From Phanerochaete sordida (lineage: Eukaryota; Basidiomycota; Agaricomycetes; Polyporales; Phanerochaetaceae), in assembly GCA_019973155.2 (NCBI GenBank), contig BPQB01000030.1:124001-188000 (forward strand): DNA of 64,000 nt. The letters are read 5' to 3'. Shown one piece after another: positions 1 through 11,277 of the stretch (position 1 is the stretch's first letter; the number at the start of each line of letters is the position of its first letter). Under the pieces are notes generated by a model. That model saw only the letters and a program-made list of their open reading frames with translations. It made no database searches and was not told the origin of the DNA. Position numbers and translations under genes: made by a program.

Positions 1-214
1 AGGCCGACGTCGTCGTCCGACTTGACCTCGCCGTTCCGGCCCTGGCCGCGCGCCGTCGCGTGTGCGGTGTACTGCCGGTCGTCAGCTCAATCCGAGGCAA
101 GATGAAAGGGGGGCTTGCTTTGTGGTTCTCGAGCGTCATCACAGAGCGTGTGCGGCTTCGCAGCGCGGTCGCGGGTGCGCGCTGGGCGAGGCGGTGGCGG
201 GCGAGCGTGAACAT
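1..214 (-). CDS. Ohr/OsmC-family peroxide reductase, mitochondrial, 5' part only
   Basis: Two exons are visible and the gene continues past the left edge. Exon 1 (214-119) encodes MFTLARHRLAQRAPATALR and then a Ser/Arg-rich stretch. It is rich in Arg, Ala and Ser with no acidic residue until near its end, like a mitochondrial presequence. Exon 2 (71-1) continues YTAHATARGQGRNGEVKSDD, matching the start of Ohr/OsmC domains, where YTA-x-A-T-x-x-G-x-GRNG is typical. Family members reduce organic hydroperoxides with two redox cysteines; those cysteines lie outside the window. The exons join in frame only if the intron (118-72) uses a GC donor (GCAAGC) with a CAG acceptor. The family call rests on about 50 residues. 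The gene is divergent from Mic12. Confidence 0.66.
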   Translation of the reverse strand, partial: MFTLARHRLAQRAPATALRSRTRSVMTLENHKASPPFILPRIELTTGSTPHTRRRAARAGTARSSRTTTSA

Positions 215-659
215 CGTGCGGGGTGGTGGGTGTATGCGTGAAGGTTGTATGCGGACGGCATGGTTTTGTTGACGAGCTGGAGCGGTGAGGGCCGTCTGAC
301 GTCGTCCTCGATGGGCAGCGGACAGGCGCGAAGCGAAGAGCAGGCCGCCATCGGCCGCGCCGGCGCGTCAACGTCACGTGCTCACCGCTCTGCACTGTAC
401 CAGCTTTTTCTCCACATTTTTGTCGCTATTTTCCTCGACATATCGTGTTCTTGTTGAAACAGACTCTAGCAACTGGAGACTTGCGCGTTAGAAACGTTGT
501 GGGCAGCAGACGAGCAATCCGTAAAAGGAAAGCTGGAGCTTTCGATCCTAACAAAACCAAATAGATGGTCCGCATCGGCGCAGGTTACGACGGCGCCCAT
601 CCCGCTTTGAACATCTGCTACCAACTCGTATTTACGCCTGCCCCCGGGTTTCAAGCGAC
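215..659. promoter_or_regulatory. Divergent intergenic region between Ohr-like gene and MIC12
   Basis: These 445 bp separate two divergent genes that both appear to encode mitochondrial proteins, so the region must hold both promoters. A T-rich, less GC-rich core lies around 400-460. No canonical TATA box stands out on either strand. Short ORFs here look like GC-rich noise. Confidence 0.5.
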
Positions 660-1153
660 ATGTCCGTGCTGCTAGGACCAATATCGGGCGCGGTCATCGC
701 AGGAGGAGTGCGTGTCGCCCGTCCCCGCGCCGTGGGAGCCGTCGCTGACGAGCCCGCTCTCCGCACACGCAGGTGTACTATGGTTTCTCCACCATGATTC
801 GGACGAGGTGCGCTCGGGGACACATCCACACCATACCTGCGCTCACGGAAGTACAGGACCGAGCAGCACATCCACGAGTCAGTGCCGCAGCCCGCCCGGT
901 GACCGGCCACTGACCCTCGCGCAGCCTGCACGTCCTGTCGACGCGGCTCGCGGAGCCCGGCGCGCCGACGCACGCACCGCCCTCGGCCTTCGACCGCATC
1001 GAGCACCGGCCGTTCCGCGTGCTGCTGCAGAGCGGCTGGAACCACCAGGTCGAGAGCATGTTCCGCGACGCCCGTGATTTCAGCACGTGGGCCGCCGACT
1101 GGGGCAGGCAGAAGGTGTACGGCGAGCAGAGCACACCGCGGAAGACTACGTAG
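660..1153 (+). CDS. MIC12: MICOS complex subunit Mic12 (Aim5)
   Basis: Four exons (660-707, 773-807, 857-877, 925-1153) join in frame to a 110-residue protein. It begins MSVLLGPISGAVIAGGVYYG, a glycine-rich N-terminal transmembrane segment typical of Mic12/Aim5. Next comes FSTMIRTRTEQHIHDLH, then a soluble tail with RPFRVLLQSGWNHQVESMF. Mic12 is a small inner-membrane subunit that links Mic10 and Mic60 subcomplexes at crista junctions. The two central exons are very small (35 and 21 nt). Length fits the family (about 100-120 residues). The assignment rests on the N-terminal helix, the following STMIRTRTEQH segment and overall size. Confidence 0.78.
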
Positions 1154-3241
1154 GACGGGATGTATACCATGAGGTACTTGTGCTGCATGCGAAGAGGCTG
1201 TCAGGACGACCGCTACGCGATATACCAGATGGCCAATTTATCCACCCTGGAAGCTACAGCAACGATTGGCTGGCCTGGCAACTGATGGCGGCGCGGCTGT
1301 CAATCAGCCCCATCTCCTACTCGGCCTTCATTTGAAGTATCTTTGGGGCTTCGAGCATTCTTCTAACCACCAGGGCGACTGAACCAAGGATGCTACCCAA
1401 ACGTGTCGTGATGAACGCTGATCAGACGCTTTACTCATATAGCATCTCACTCCCTTCATTGCGTCTGCAGCCCTTGCTCGAGCTCGGGCTCGGCCCGGGT
1501 GTGAAGTACATCTATCGATGACTGGCAGGATAGCATGAGAATAGACCTGTCATTACTCGAGCATTTCCCGTTACACATCCTGGGCTTTCCCGCTCCCTGT
1601 CATATTCCAGCAGCAACTTGTGAGTGCTATATTTGCATATGCCACAAACATGCCATGACGTCCACCCTGCGATCACCAGGTCCGGGCTATGGTGCTTCGT
1701 ACTTCTCTCACGAACGCACGTTGATATCTCGGTTCCGTAGAACCCAATGGTTGATACCCTCGCCGCACTTCGGCACCCTCGAACCTTGCATCGGTGCCGA
1801 AAGAACGAAGGTGTGTGCCTAGGATGTCACGACCGACGACTCATCTCCGCACGCCACCGACAGTGAGGTGAATGCTCGGAATGTATGGAGCGGAAAGTGC
1901 TTCTCTTTTCCGCGAGATTGTGTTAGGTTCTGTCAGCGCCTGCTGTGATAGGTCGGCCTAAAGGTGGGTCTATCTGCATCCAACTTTTACTCGACGTTCA
2001 TCCGGTGCTCTCCAAGTAGCATGCAAGCCGTCGGGAACACCTCTTCGGCAGCCCTGGGCAGACACCTCACATGCACCGAATGCCGATGTGCGGCGGCGCT
2101 AGAAGCACGCGTTTATTGCTAACTTTTCTCCAGGTGTCACCGGCGAGCAAAAGGAGAAAGGAAGGCCAGGGTTGGGCTGGACGGCTCACGCTCGCCCTCG
2201 ACTCGTCCGTGCAAAAAATGCAGTGCACGGTCACCAGCTGGAGATGAAGAGCAGACGTCATGCACGCGTAAACCAAAGCCGGGCGCCTACGTGGGCCTCG
2301 CACGCCACAAGGCTGATAGCGGGCTGAGGTGAGCACAGCTCGCAAGTCACGTTACGGCTGACCTGCGCGATGAGTAATTTTGCGGCCTGATGGGCTGCAA
2401 CGCTCGTTGCAATCCGCCGGATCAGCACACGCAACGCTGGCTTCTTCGCCTGACATCGCGAAATCTGGCGAACACCCGGGCGCCAGGCAGGCGAGGTCGC
2501 TTCGCGCGCATGCACGGTATCATGTCATCCCGCCCGCCGCCCCCGCACCTCTTGGCAGCGCGGCACCCGCTGGTTTCAGCAAGACGGGCCGCGCAGCGCA
2601 ACGATCCCCGGATGGCCCTGAAACCCCGGCGTGCGGCGGACGCGCCGCGCACTCGGCCCCCGTCCGCCTCGGCGGCACAACTGATCCCGCGGCCCCCGCC
2701 GCGCAGGCTAGAAGCCCCGGGGCTTCGCGCAGGCCCTCGCGGCCGCGCGCGCGACATATCGGCGCGCGGCGACTGGCCGCGCGCGCACACCCGGCGACCC
2801 ACTTCACGTAATGGCGCACAGCGGCACGTGCACATGCCCCGCGGCGCCGCCCAGCATGCACGGTGCGCGGGGCGACCGCGCCTGCCCGCGCGGCTCTGGG
2901 CGGCAGGCGAGAACCAGGGTCCTTCGGGCCTGGTCGCGGCGGCGTGCTCTGGCAGGCACGGGCGTCCGTCGACATGACAAGCTTCGCGGTGGCACGCTTC
3001 GGCGTCGCTCGATGGGGTTGCGCAGCCCAATGCGGCGCACGCCGCTCGACAGACCGCGCGTGCGCGTGCGGCGGCACAACCGAAGAAGCGCGCCGCGTCC
3101 GCACTCGCATATAAGCTGCTCTGCGCCCGGGGCGAGAAGCGAAGGCCCCTGCCCTCGCTCCACACCTCCGAACCCCCTCGGCACCAGCTCCCGGCCTCTC
3201 TCGGCAACCCACCACTCGGCATCCAACCGCACGCAAACTCT
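1154..3241. other. Intergenic region upstream of the catalase gene
   Basis: About 2.1 kb without a gene I can support. The first 1.2 kb is of mixed composition. From about 2,400 to 3,230 the sequence turns strongly GC- and CpG-rich and produces long overlapping open frames on both strands (one of 437 codons on the minus strand), which look compositional. The downstream end carries the catalase TATA box and a C-rich leader. Confidence 0.5.
3110..3115 (+). promoter_or_regulatory. TATA box of the catalase gene
   Basis: TATAAG in the context CGCATATAAGCTGC lies 127-132 bp upstream of the catalase ATG. It sits at the edge of a GC-rich block and is followed by a C-rich pyrimidine leader, as expected for a regulated fungal promoter. 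Confidence 0.55.
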
Positions 3242-5856
3242 ATGGCCCGCACCACGGTCCGCCACGCGCTCGTCGCGCTCGCGGTGTGCGCCGCGCTCGC
3301 GCGCGCGCAGGACGCGTACAGCTTCTCCATCGGGCACGGCGTCGACATCCAGGCCGCGACGGACGCGGAGGGCGCGCCCGAGCTCACGTTCTCGAGCGAG
3401 GCGGGCGTGCCGTACACGCACCCGTACGACGCGCAGAAGATCGGCGCGGACGGTGAGTGCGGCGCTGTGCCTGGGTGCGGCGGCGCTGATGCATGTGGGC
3501 AGGCCCGCTGCTGCTGCAGGACCAGCACCTCATTGAGACGCTTGCGCATTTCGTGCGCGAACGGATCCCCGAGCGGTTGGTTGTTTGGTTTCAACGTGCG
3601 TGCGGAGCGTGCTGACTGTCTGTTCCTAGTGTCGTCCACGCCAAAGCTGCTGGTGCCCATGGGTACTTTGAGGTCACGAACGCCGACTTCGTAAAGAACT
3701 ACACTATCATGTAAGTCAAACGCCCTAAATGACACATTCCTCGTGTTAATCTATCAATTACTAGGGATGTGTTCTCAGAAGTACGTCGTCCTCGACGTGA
3801 CCTCCGAGCGCCACATTAAGGTCTAACTTTCTCTTCAAGAATGGTTTGAAGACTCCCATCACAGGTATGTATAGACGCGCTCGTGTCGTTCCGGGCAATT
3901 ATTAATCGTTCGCTAGTCCGAATTAGCACCGTCGGTGGAGAGATGGGCTCTGCAGACACCGCACGCGATCCTCGCGGCTTTTCAGTCAAGTAGGTTTCAT
4001 CTTGCCATCATCCGTCCGCGTTACCGACAAACGCTCTAGATTCCGTACCCGGAAGGGTATCTGGGACCTTGTCATGAACAGTACGATTCCATTCTCTATC
4101 CCGAGCTGCCCGTGAGCTTATCACGAATGCAGACACACCCGTGTTCTTCATCCGGGATCCGGCCAAGTTCCCGCATTTCATTCACGTCAGCTCCTCTCAC
4201 ATCTCGTACCAGAACGTCTGCTAACAGCATGAACAGACTCAAAAACGCGACCCGCAAACTCACCTGCGCGACCACGAGTACGCTGCTACCATTCTGCTCC
4301 AAGCGAGATGCTGACTGCCATCGCAGCATGTTCTGGGACTACCTGAGCTCGAACCCCGAGTCGCTCTACCAGGTCATGCGCCTCTTCTCCGACCTCGGAA
4401 CGCCGAAGGGCGTACGGCACGTCAACGCATGGTCGGGCCACTCCTACAGGTACGGGGCGCTCTGAACAAGCTTTGCGCGCGGCTGACGCAGCTGCAGGTG
4501 GGTCAAGTCCGACGGGAGCTGGGTCTACGTCAAGCTCTACTGCGAGACGATGCAGGGCGTAAGCAGGCCTCTCCGCGCGCCGCGCGCCCACGCTGTGCTG
4601 ACGGCCGCGCGCAGATCCAGAACTTCACGCTCGCGGAGGCGAACGCCGTCGCGGGCGCGAACCCGGACTTCGCGCAGCAGGACCTCTTCGAGGCGATCGA
4701 GAACAAGACGTACCCCGGCTGGATCATGTACGCGCAGGTGCTCACGCCGAAGCAGGCGGAGAGCTTCAAGTACAACGTGCTCGACCTCACGAAGTACGTG
4801 TGCCTTGTCATTTGTCGAAAAGAAACGGGTTATTAATACCACGGGAATTAGGGATTGGGGCGCGGACGACGTTCCCAGGCACGAGATTGGACGGTTCTAT
4901 CTGACACAGAACCCGAGCAAGTGAGCCGTCGCGTTTGTATTCCCAGCGGATGACGCTGATGCTGTACACAGCTACTTCGCTGAGATTGAGCAGGCGGCGT
5001 TCTCCCCTGGTCGCATCGTGCCTGGCTGGGAAGTATCCACAGATCCGGTTCTCCAGGCCCGTGTGTTCTCGTATGGAGGTAAGAGCAGCAAATACGGATA
5101 TTCGCGTATGAAAGTGACCAACTATTTCATGTAGATGCGCAGCGTTACCGCCTAGGCGTGAACTACATGGTGAGTCGTGCACATCGTAGTACGCAAAGAT
5201 GTTCTCAACAGCGCGACTTAGCAACTACCGGTCAACGCTCCCACGTCGCCAGTCGGTATGTGCCTGTCTTCCACTTCTGTTTCTCATGGCCGGGTGCTGA
5301 TGCTCCTCGCAGCGAACTTCCAGCGTGATGGACACATGGCGTACAGCAACCAAGGATCGCGCCCGAATTACATGTCGACCCTGCAGAAGATCAACCTCCC
5401 CCCTATGCCCTACGTCCAGGACACTCACCAACAATGGATGGTGAGCATGCAGCGAATTTATTTCCTATCTTGTCTGACTTGCGTCGCAGGGCGGTGCTGT
5501 GAAATCGCTCTCAGAAGTGACCGCCATCGACTTCGACTGGCCGCAGCGCTTCTGGAAGAGCCTCTCTTCGCAGGACCAGCAGAACTTTATCAGGTGCGCG
5601 CCTCTCCGAACGCCGCCCGGCGGGACACTCGCTGAAACGCATTTGAAGCAACGTCGTGGACCATCTCGGCGCAGCCAAGAGCGTGTCTGTCCGCCAGCGG
5701 CAGGTCGCGCTCTTCGCGCTCGTCGACCCTGCGCTGGGCCAGGCCATCGCGAGCGGCGTGAACGTCAGCGTGCCCAACCCGCTGCCAAGCTTCCCCGCAG
5801 GACCCACCTGGTACAACACGACGAAGGCCTCGAATGACAGCACCCTAGACTACTAA
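3242..5856 (+). CDS. Heme catalase with N-terminal signal peptide
   Basis: A multi-exon gene for a protein of roughly 500 residues that dismutates hydrogen peroxide to water and oxygen. After a hydrophobic leader ([20 protein letters not shown], cleavage probably near ARAQD) the core begins with [20 protein letters not shown]. The active-site signature [20 protein letters not shown] spans an intron (near 3,566-3,630) and holds the distal His. The distal Asn lies in [25 protein letters not shown] is conserved, and the heme-ligand Tyr is in [18 protein letters not shown]. The C-terminal domain ends STLDY. The signal peptide suggests secretion or wall location rather than peroxisomes. About ten introns interrupt it. 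Start choice is supported by the leader and by the TATA box 130 bp upstream. Confidence 0.93.
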
Positions 5857-6271
5857 TACGCTGGAGCCTGAGGCCGTAGTGCGGTTTCCCAGCACCTGCG
5901 GGCGGAGATATGGACTCCTGTGAACCCGATAGGGACTCGTATAATCTTGCTGCCTGGAGTTTCGTTACTTTTCGTGTCTCAGATGATCTTGTGAATACAT
6001 GCCGAGGTCACAGGGTTGTCGTTGAAATCGTCGGGCATTGAATGGGCCCTTGCGAGCCTATCGCTGGATCTATGCGTGGGCGGATAGTATACACATTGCC
6101 GTAAGCTAAGACAAAAATAACCCTAAGCTGTCATAGCAGCGCCGGCTGAGTTATCGTCAAATAAATAATAATAAAGAAACCCCGTAGTCTGAGGCCGACC
6201 GCTGTTGGCGAGCACTGCAACTCTCTCACTTCCCCTCACCGGATGACCCCTCTCTGTACTCATAGGCAACG
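5857..6271. other. Intergenic region, catalase to CAC2
   Basis: 415 bp between two co-oriented genes. An AT-rich tract near 6,110-6,180, with AAATAAATAATAATAAAG, may hold polyadenylation signals for catalase. No other feature seen. Confidence 0.4.
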
Positions 6272-8917
6272 ATGACAATGCGTGTAAAAACACTCGAAAT
6301 CCGCTGGCACGACAGCAAGCCCATATCGACTTGTGACTTCCAGCCAGTCGTGTTCAAGAAGGCGCGACCGGCCCAGGACAAGAACTTCGCGAGCCAGGCG
6401 TACAAGCTCGCCACGGGGGGAGAGGACAACCACGTCAGAGTATGTCGTCTCATGTTCCAGTGCTGTGCAGTGTTGAGATGCGTGCACAGCTGTGGACCGT
6501 CCACCCCAACATCCTCCCGCCGTCCGTGCGGGAGAGCGCGGGGGCGGAGGCCGCCCCAGCGAGGCCACCGCGAGTGGAATACCTGGCGACGCTCGCCAGG
6601 CACTCTGCGGCAGTGAACGTCGTGCGCTGGAGCCCGAATGGTACGTGTTTGACGCGTGAAAGCCCGAGCCCGTGCTCATGGCCCGCAGGTGAACTTATCG
6701 CGTCCGCCGGAGATGGTGCGTACCCACCAAGGGCACATGTCGCGCACGACTCAGTTTGATTACCGCAGACGGCATGATCATCATATGGGCCCCCACGACG
6801 ACTCCGCATGCAGCCGCGTATGGCAGCGATCTCACTCCTGAGGACATGCAGTACGAGAAGGAGCACTGGAAGCCACGGACGACGTTCCGGTATGTTTCAT
6901 GACCCCCTCCCCAAATGTATATGCCTCACCTCTGAGACAGATGCACCACCATGCAAGTGTATGACCTCGCGTGGAGCCCTACTGGCGAGTATATCATCGC
7001 CGCGAGCACTGATAACTGCGCGAGGATCTTCTCGGTGAATGACGGTACGCCTCGCGCCACTACTGCTCGATGCCGATGATTGAGGTTGCATCCCCAGGAA
7101 AATGCGTGCATGAGATCGCGGAACACAATCACTACGTGCAGGGCGTCGCTTGGGACCCTCTCAACGAATACATCGCAACTCAGAGCAGCGACCGATCCAT
7201 GCATATCTACAGCATCTCCTACAAGCAAGGCGCTCTCGAGGTGCATGCGATAGGCAAGAACACGAAGATGATGCACCGCCATAGCCACAGCCATAGTCGC
7301 ACCCCCAGTAGGCCCAGCCTCTACAGGCGCGAATCCAACACAAGCGAGGCCGAGTCGACTTCGGCAGTCGCAGAGCCTTTGAGAGAAGAATACACGACCC
7401 CGTCCTCCTCTCAGGCCCCCGCCCTCTTGACCCCCACGCCTTCTGTCCCGAGCACACCGTCGACTTCCATGTTCCCCCCACCACCTGTCGAACGGCCATC
7501 TTCGAGGCGCTCATCTTTCAGCAGCTCCAACGCGCCAGGATCGCCCGCGACTTATACGCGGTACGCACGGTCGCCGTCGCCGATGCCTGCCCTGCCAGCG
7601 ATACGCATGCCCCCAACGCCCCCTGCAACGTGGCACTCTGTGAAGCTGTATGGCGACGAGAGCTACACGAACTTCTTCCGGCGCCTGACGTTCAGCCCCG
7701 ATGGTGGGCTCCTTCTCACACCCGCTGGGCAGTTCGAAGATCCATCCGTCACCCCAAGTTCATCAAAGGAGGAGCAGCGTGGACGCAAAGGGCACCCATC
7801 TGGCGAAGCGTCTTCTCAAGCATCCTCTTCGTCTGTGTACATCTACTCTCGGGCCAACTTCGCACGGCCTCCGATCGCCCGGCTGCCCGGGCACAAGAAG
7901 GCAAGCGTAGCGGTCAAGTTCTCGCCCATCCTCTACGAGCTGCGCTCGGGGGTCAGCGACGGAGAGTCGTCACCGGCGGAGCCGAAGACCGTGCCAGTGG
8001 AAAGGGGCGTCGATAAGGCCGTTGACGTCGATATCGCGGACCCCAAGCCTCGGCCCTCGCAGACTCCGGAAATGACCAGCGCGACGCCGTCCCCAGTCAA
8101 GCAGACGCCAAGTGCGGCGAGTGCGTCGCCAATAATAGCGCCCTCGCCGCGCATCGCCATACCGCAGACGCCACAGAGCGCGACAATGCCGTCGCCCGCG
8201 CTCTCCGCAACTGACTCCCTGCGTCCTCCCACACCAGCAGCATCCAAGCCTGCCACGCCTGCCATCACCCCGAACGCTCAGGGCACAGCCTCTGTCTTCG
8301 CACTGCCGTACCGCATGCTCTACGCCGTGGCGACGATGGATACCATCACAATTCACGATACGCAGCAGGCTGGGCCAGTCTGCCTCCTGACCAAGCTGCA
8401 TTATGACGAATTTACTGACTTGTCATGGTACGTGATTTGGATGGCGCGACTTTCGTTGACACATGCTCACCCGTCCTCTCATAGGTCGCCCGATGGCCAA
8501 TGTCTCATCCTTTCATCGCGCGATGGCTACTGCACGCTCGTCGTGTTCGACGAGATTCTGCCGACGCACCACACGCAGCAGCAGACGCTCCAGCTGCAGT
8601 CCATCGCGCACCACCACTCCGTGCCGCTCACGAGCTCGACGATGGCGACGCCCCTCTCGACGCCCTCGTCCTCCGTCGTCGCGCTGCCGAGCATGTCGCC
8701 CATCGTCCAGCCCGTCGTGCCGCTCAAGCGCCCGGCAGAGCCGCCGCTCACGCCCGCAGCGAGCGTGGACGAGAACATCCCGTCGCTGTCCGGCATGTCC
8801 GAGCCGCACAGCACGCCTGTGGCTGCTGCGACGTCGACTGATGCCGCGGCTGCGCAGGAGCCACCGAAGAAGAAGAGGCGGGCGGCGCTGACTCGCGTCG
8901 GCGACCTCGGCTCATAA
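6272..8917 (+). CDS. CAC2: Chromatin assembly factor 1 subunit B (p60/Cac2), WD40 protein
   Basis: The predicted protein (about 780 residues) opens MTMRVKTLEIRWHDSKPIST, the characteristic start of CAF-1 p60. WD40 repeats follow: KLATGGEDNHVRLWTV, a repeat with NVVRWSPNGELIASAGDDG, VYDLAWSPTGEYIIAASTDN and GVAWDPLNEYIATQSSD. The later blocks FFRRLTFSPDGGLLLTPAGQ and KKASVAVKFSPILYEL are specific to this family. Cac2 works with Cac1 and Msi1 to deposit newly made H3-H4 onto replicating DNA. Two long Ser/Pro/Thr-rich insertions interrupt the propeller (about 7,270-7,620 and 7,950-8,290). The C-terminus is low complexity and ends with a KKKRR basic patch. A second in-frame ATG at 6,278 is possible as start. 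Confidence 0.93.
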
Positions 8918-9400
8918 TGCATGACACGCTTCTTACGCCGTCCACGACGAACCATCTTGACTTGGCTACGACTTATGTGATCTGTCTGCATCCCCGCTTT
9001 GCTTTGTGATGTCTCGCACGTCCCTGTAACCATACTGGCTCTATCACACTAATGCACTCCCTCTCGATATCTGTATTTCCGTGCTGATACACGGTTCCTT
9101 GATGTGGCGAAGCGTCGCGATGTTATATGTATCCCATGGATGTAAAATGGCAGGCTTCCCGCTGGGAAAGTCGATGTGTGAAGACTACGGTGACGATGCA
9201 TGGCACCTTGCGTGGCACAAAGACTCTCCAGTCTGATCTGTCCAACACGAGCTCGCTATTCAAGTCAGTCCTATGTTGAACATGCTAGGAGTATTTGTGG
9301 AGCGGTGCCAGACAAGGACCAGTAATAATACGAGAACCGCACCAGAAACACCCCATGCATTTAGATAAATCGGTCAAATTGACACTGGAAATTGTCCACT
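8918..9400. other. Convergent intergenic region, CAC2 and DUF6534 gene
   Basis: 483 bp between the 3' ends of two convergent genes. It is moderately AT-rich and should contain both terminators. No coding or repeat signal recognised. Confidence 0.4.
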
Positions 9401-11277
9401 CAGCTGTCAAGCCGCTCATCGCTCCATCTTTCGTTCCCGTATGTGCTCCCTTCTCTCCCGGGCTCAACCCTGCACATCGGCGACGGTAGCGGTATCGCAT
9501 CCGCAGCATTTGCTTTCAAAGTGCCACGTAGGTGCTGCCTAGCGTTCAAGCTGTATTGCAAGCGGTCGTGTGAGCTCAGGGTGGCCTACGGTGTCGAACG
9601 GCTTACAATCCGAGGACTGAGTTCGCATACACTGGGGCATTTATGAGCGTTGAGTTTGCATGTTGTGTAGAGACACGCAGACGTACACTTGCCGATGACT
9701 TCCAGCGTCGCTCCATAGGCCAGGCTTTCAGGCATGAAGTGTAACTGAAGTCTATGTCAGTGCTGTAACCACCACGGGGCGATAGTAAGAGAGGTGCTTT
9801 TACCAGGAGCAGCACGGCTAACGAACCGAGCCTGCCAACACTACCAGGTCAGAGAGCATACCAAAACAAGTATAGGTGCGCAGTCCTACACGGTGATTGC
9901 CCCGGTGTTGACAGTGAGAAAAATCAGTGTCTGGAACACCCCTCTGGCACTGCAGGATAAAAGACAATAAATGAGTCAAGCGTACCAAGCCATCAGGAAA
10001 TCGAAATCTGCCTTCTGAAACCAGCCATATGTCTTCTCAGGTAAAATATGATCAGAGTCGCGAGCAAGATGTCAATGAAGGCTGCCAGTGATACAGAAAT
10101 ATGGAGCAAGATCTACGTGTCCGCTGTGAGCTTCACTTGTGATCTCTCCTCAACCTGTCCAACGCACCTGAGCAGACCGATGTGTGTCGTAGGCCAGCCA
10201 TGTCTTGAGTGTGGCCCTTGACAAGAAAACAGGTCACCAGATGGGAGATGCAAAGCACGATAGAAACCATACATGTACCATATACCCACTGGTGTAGCGG
10301 TCAGTAAATGGCTCCACGATTTCATACGAATAAGACGATTACCACATGTTGTTGCTTTGCGGTATCGCATGGTCAGAGAACAATGGAGGAGATATACAGG
10401 GAGACGCACTGAAGTGCACGACAGCCAGAATACTCTGTAGAGGCCACAGTTTTATTCACACTCGGCCTTCGTGGGCTGTGTGAGAAACGAGGTGACGTAC
10501 AGGTACTCCGGCGACGACAATACTTCGATTGCTGACTGTAGCTTGTCACTCGCCATTCTGATGCATACTGTGCAGTCTACTCACGGTGCCACAGACGAGC
10601 AATGTAGCATCTGGAGCGTGGATGAGAGCGGCTCGTAGATAGCGACAAATAACGATGGTATAGACGCACCCGTGGCAAATTGCGACGATCGTCACCTGCA
10701 CGGTCATGTATCGGCCTAGTCGCTTGCGATAGCAGAGAGATCTCCACACTCACTTCTACAAATAGACTTGCCTATGGTCGAATCAGCAAGGATTCGAACA
10801 TCATGCCTCGAGATAACGAAACGATGACCTACCCAAATACTCCTGCGAGTGCTTCGTCAGATCTATGGAACAGTATGTGATGAAGTTAGCCTACCACGAG
10901 ATCTCTAGAAGGTTTTCGATGGCGCCGATATCGAGCACAAAATATCCGTAGAAGAAATGGAGACAAAGGGCAGTGTGAAGTGACTCGAGAGACCTGCAAC
11001 AGTTTCTGTTACACCCTGAACAGCTGGAGAATTATTCCGAATTCGTACCATACTGTTGCAACGAAGATGCGTAAGGAATAATGATCCGCATTGTACGTGT
11101 TTGCGTAGAAGTACGCCTGCGCGTTGAGCGTGCCGGATAACCTATCTGACTATGAGCGAGGAAATGGGGACGATGCAGAGATACGTACATAAACATGATG
11201 CAAATCAGAATAAAAGCTGCGCCCACTTGGTACGGAATCGAATGTAGGGGTGGAAGAGGAGATGTGGAGAGCTCCAT
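9401..11277 (-). CDS. DUF6534-type multi-pass membrane protein
   Basis: I assembled this gene from short exons on the minus strand. The N-terminus MELSTSPLPPLHSIPYQVGA begins at 11,277. Next come LSGTLNAQAYFYANTYNADH and SLRIFVATVW, then SLESLHTALCLHFFYGYFVL and ENLLEISWSIWASLFVE. Later exons give VTIVAICHGCVYTIVICRYL and ISVSLAAFIDILLATLIIFY followed by LRRHMAGF. The end is ARGVFQTLIFLTVNTG, KLYANSVLGF and LNARQHLRG. The order of hydrophobic segments and the closing KLYxNSxL-x-x-LNAR motif match the DUF6534 seven-helix-like family of Agaricomycetes, whose function is unknown. At least eight introns are needed. The middle exons (about 10,150-10,560) are the least certain, and one in-frame stop after NTGAITV implies a further intron or a lesion. 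Confidence 0.68.

Noticed and set aside
2422..3735. 437-codon minus-strand open frame
   Set aside because: It overlaps the catalase promoter and first exons, lies in extreme GC-rich sequence, has Arg/Ala/Gly-biased translation and no domain. It is a compositional shadow.
10780..10815. AGGATTCGAAC resembling a tRNA T-loop in reverse
   Set aside because: No matching acceptor stem, D-loop or anticodon stem could be folded around it.
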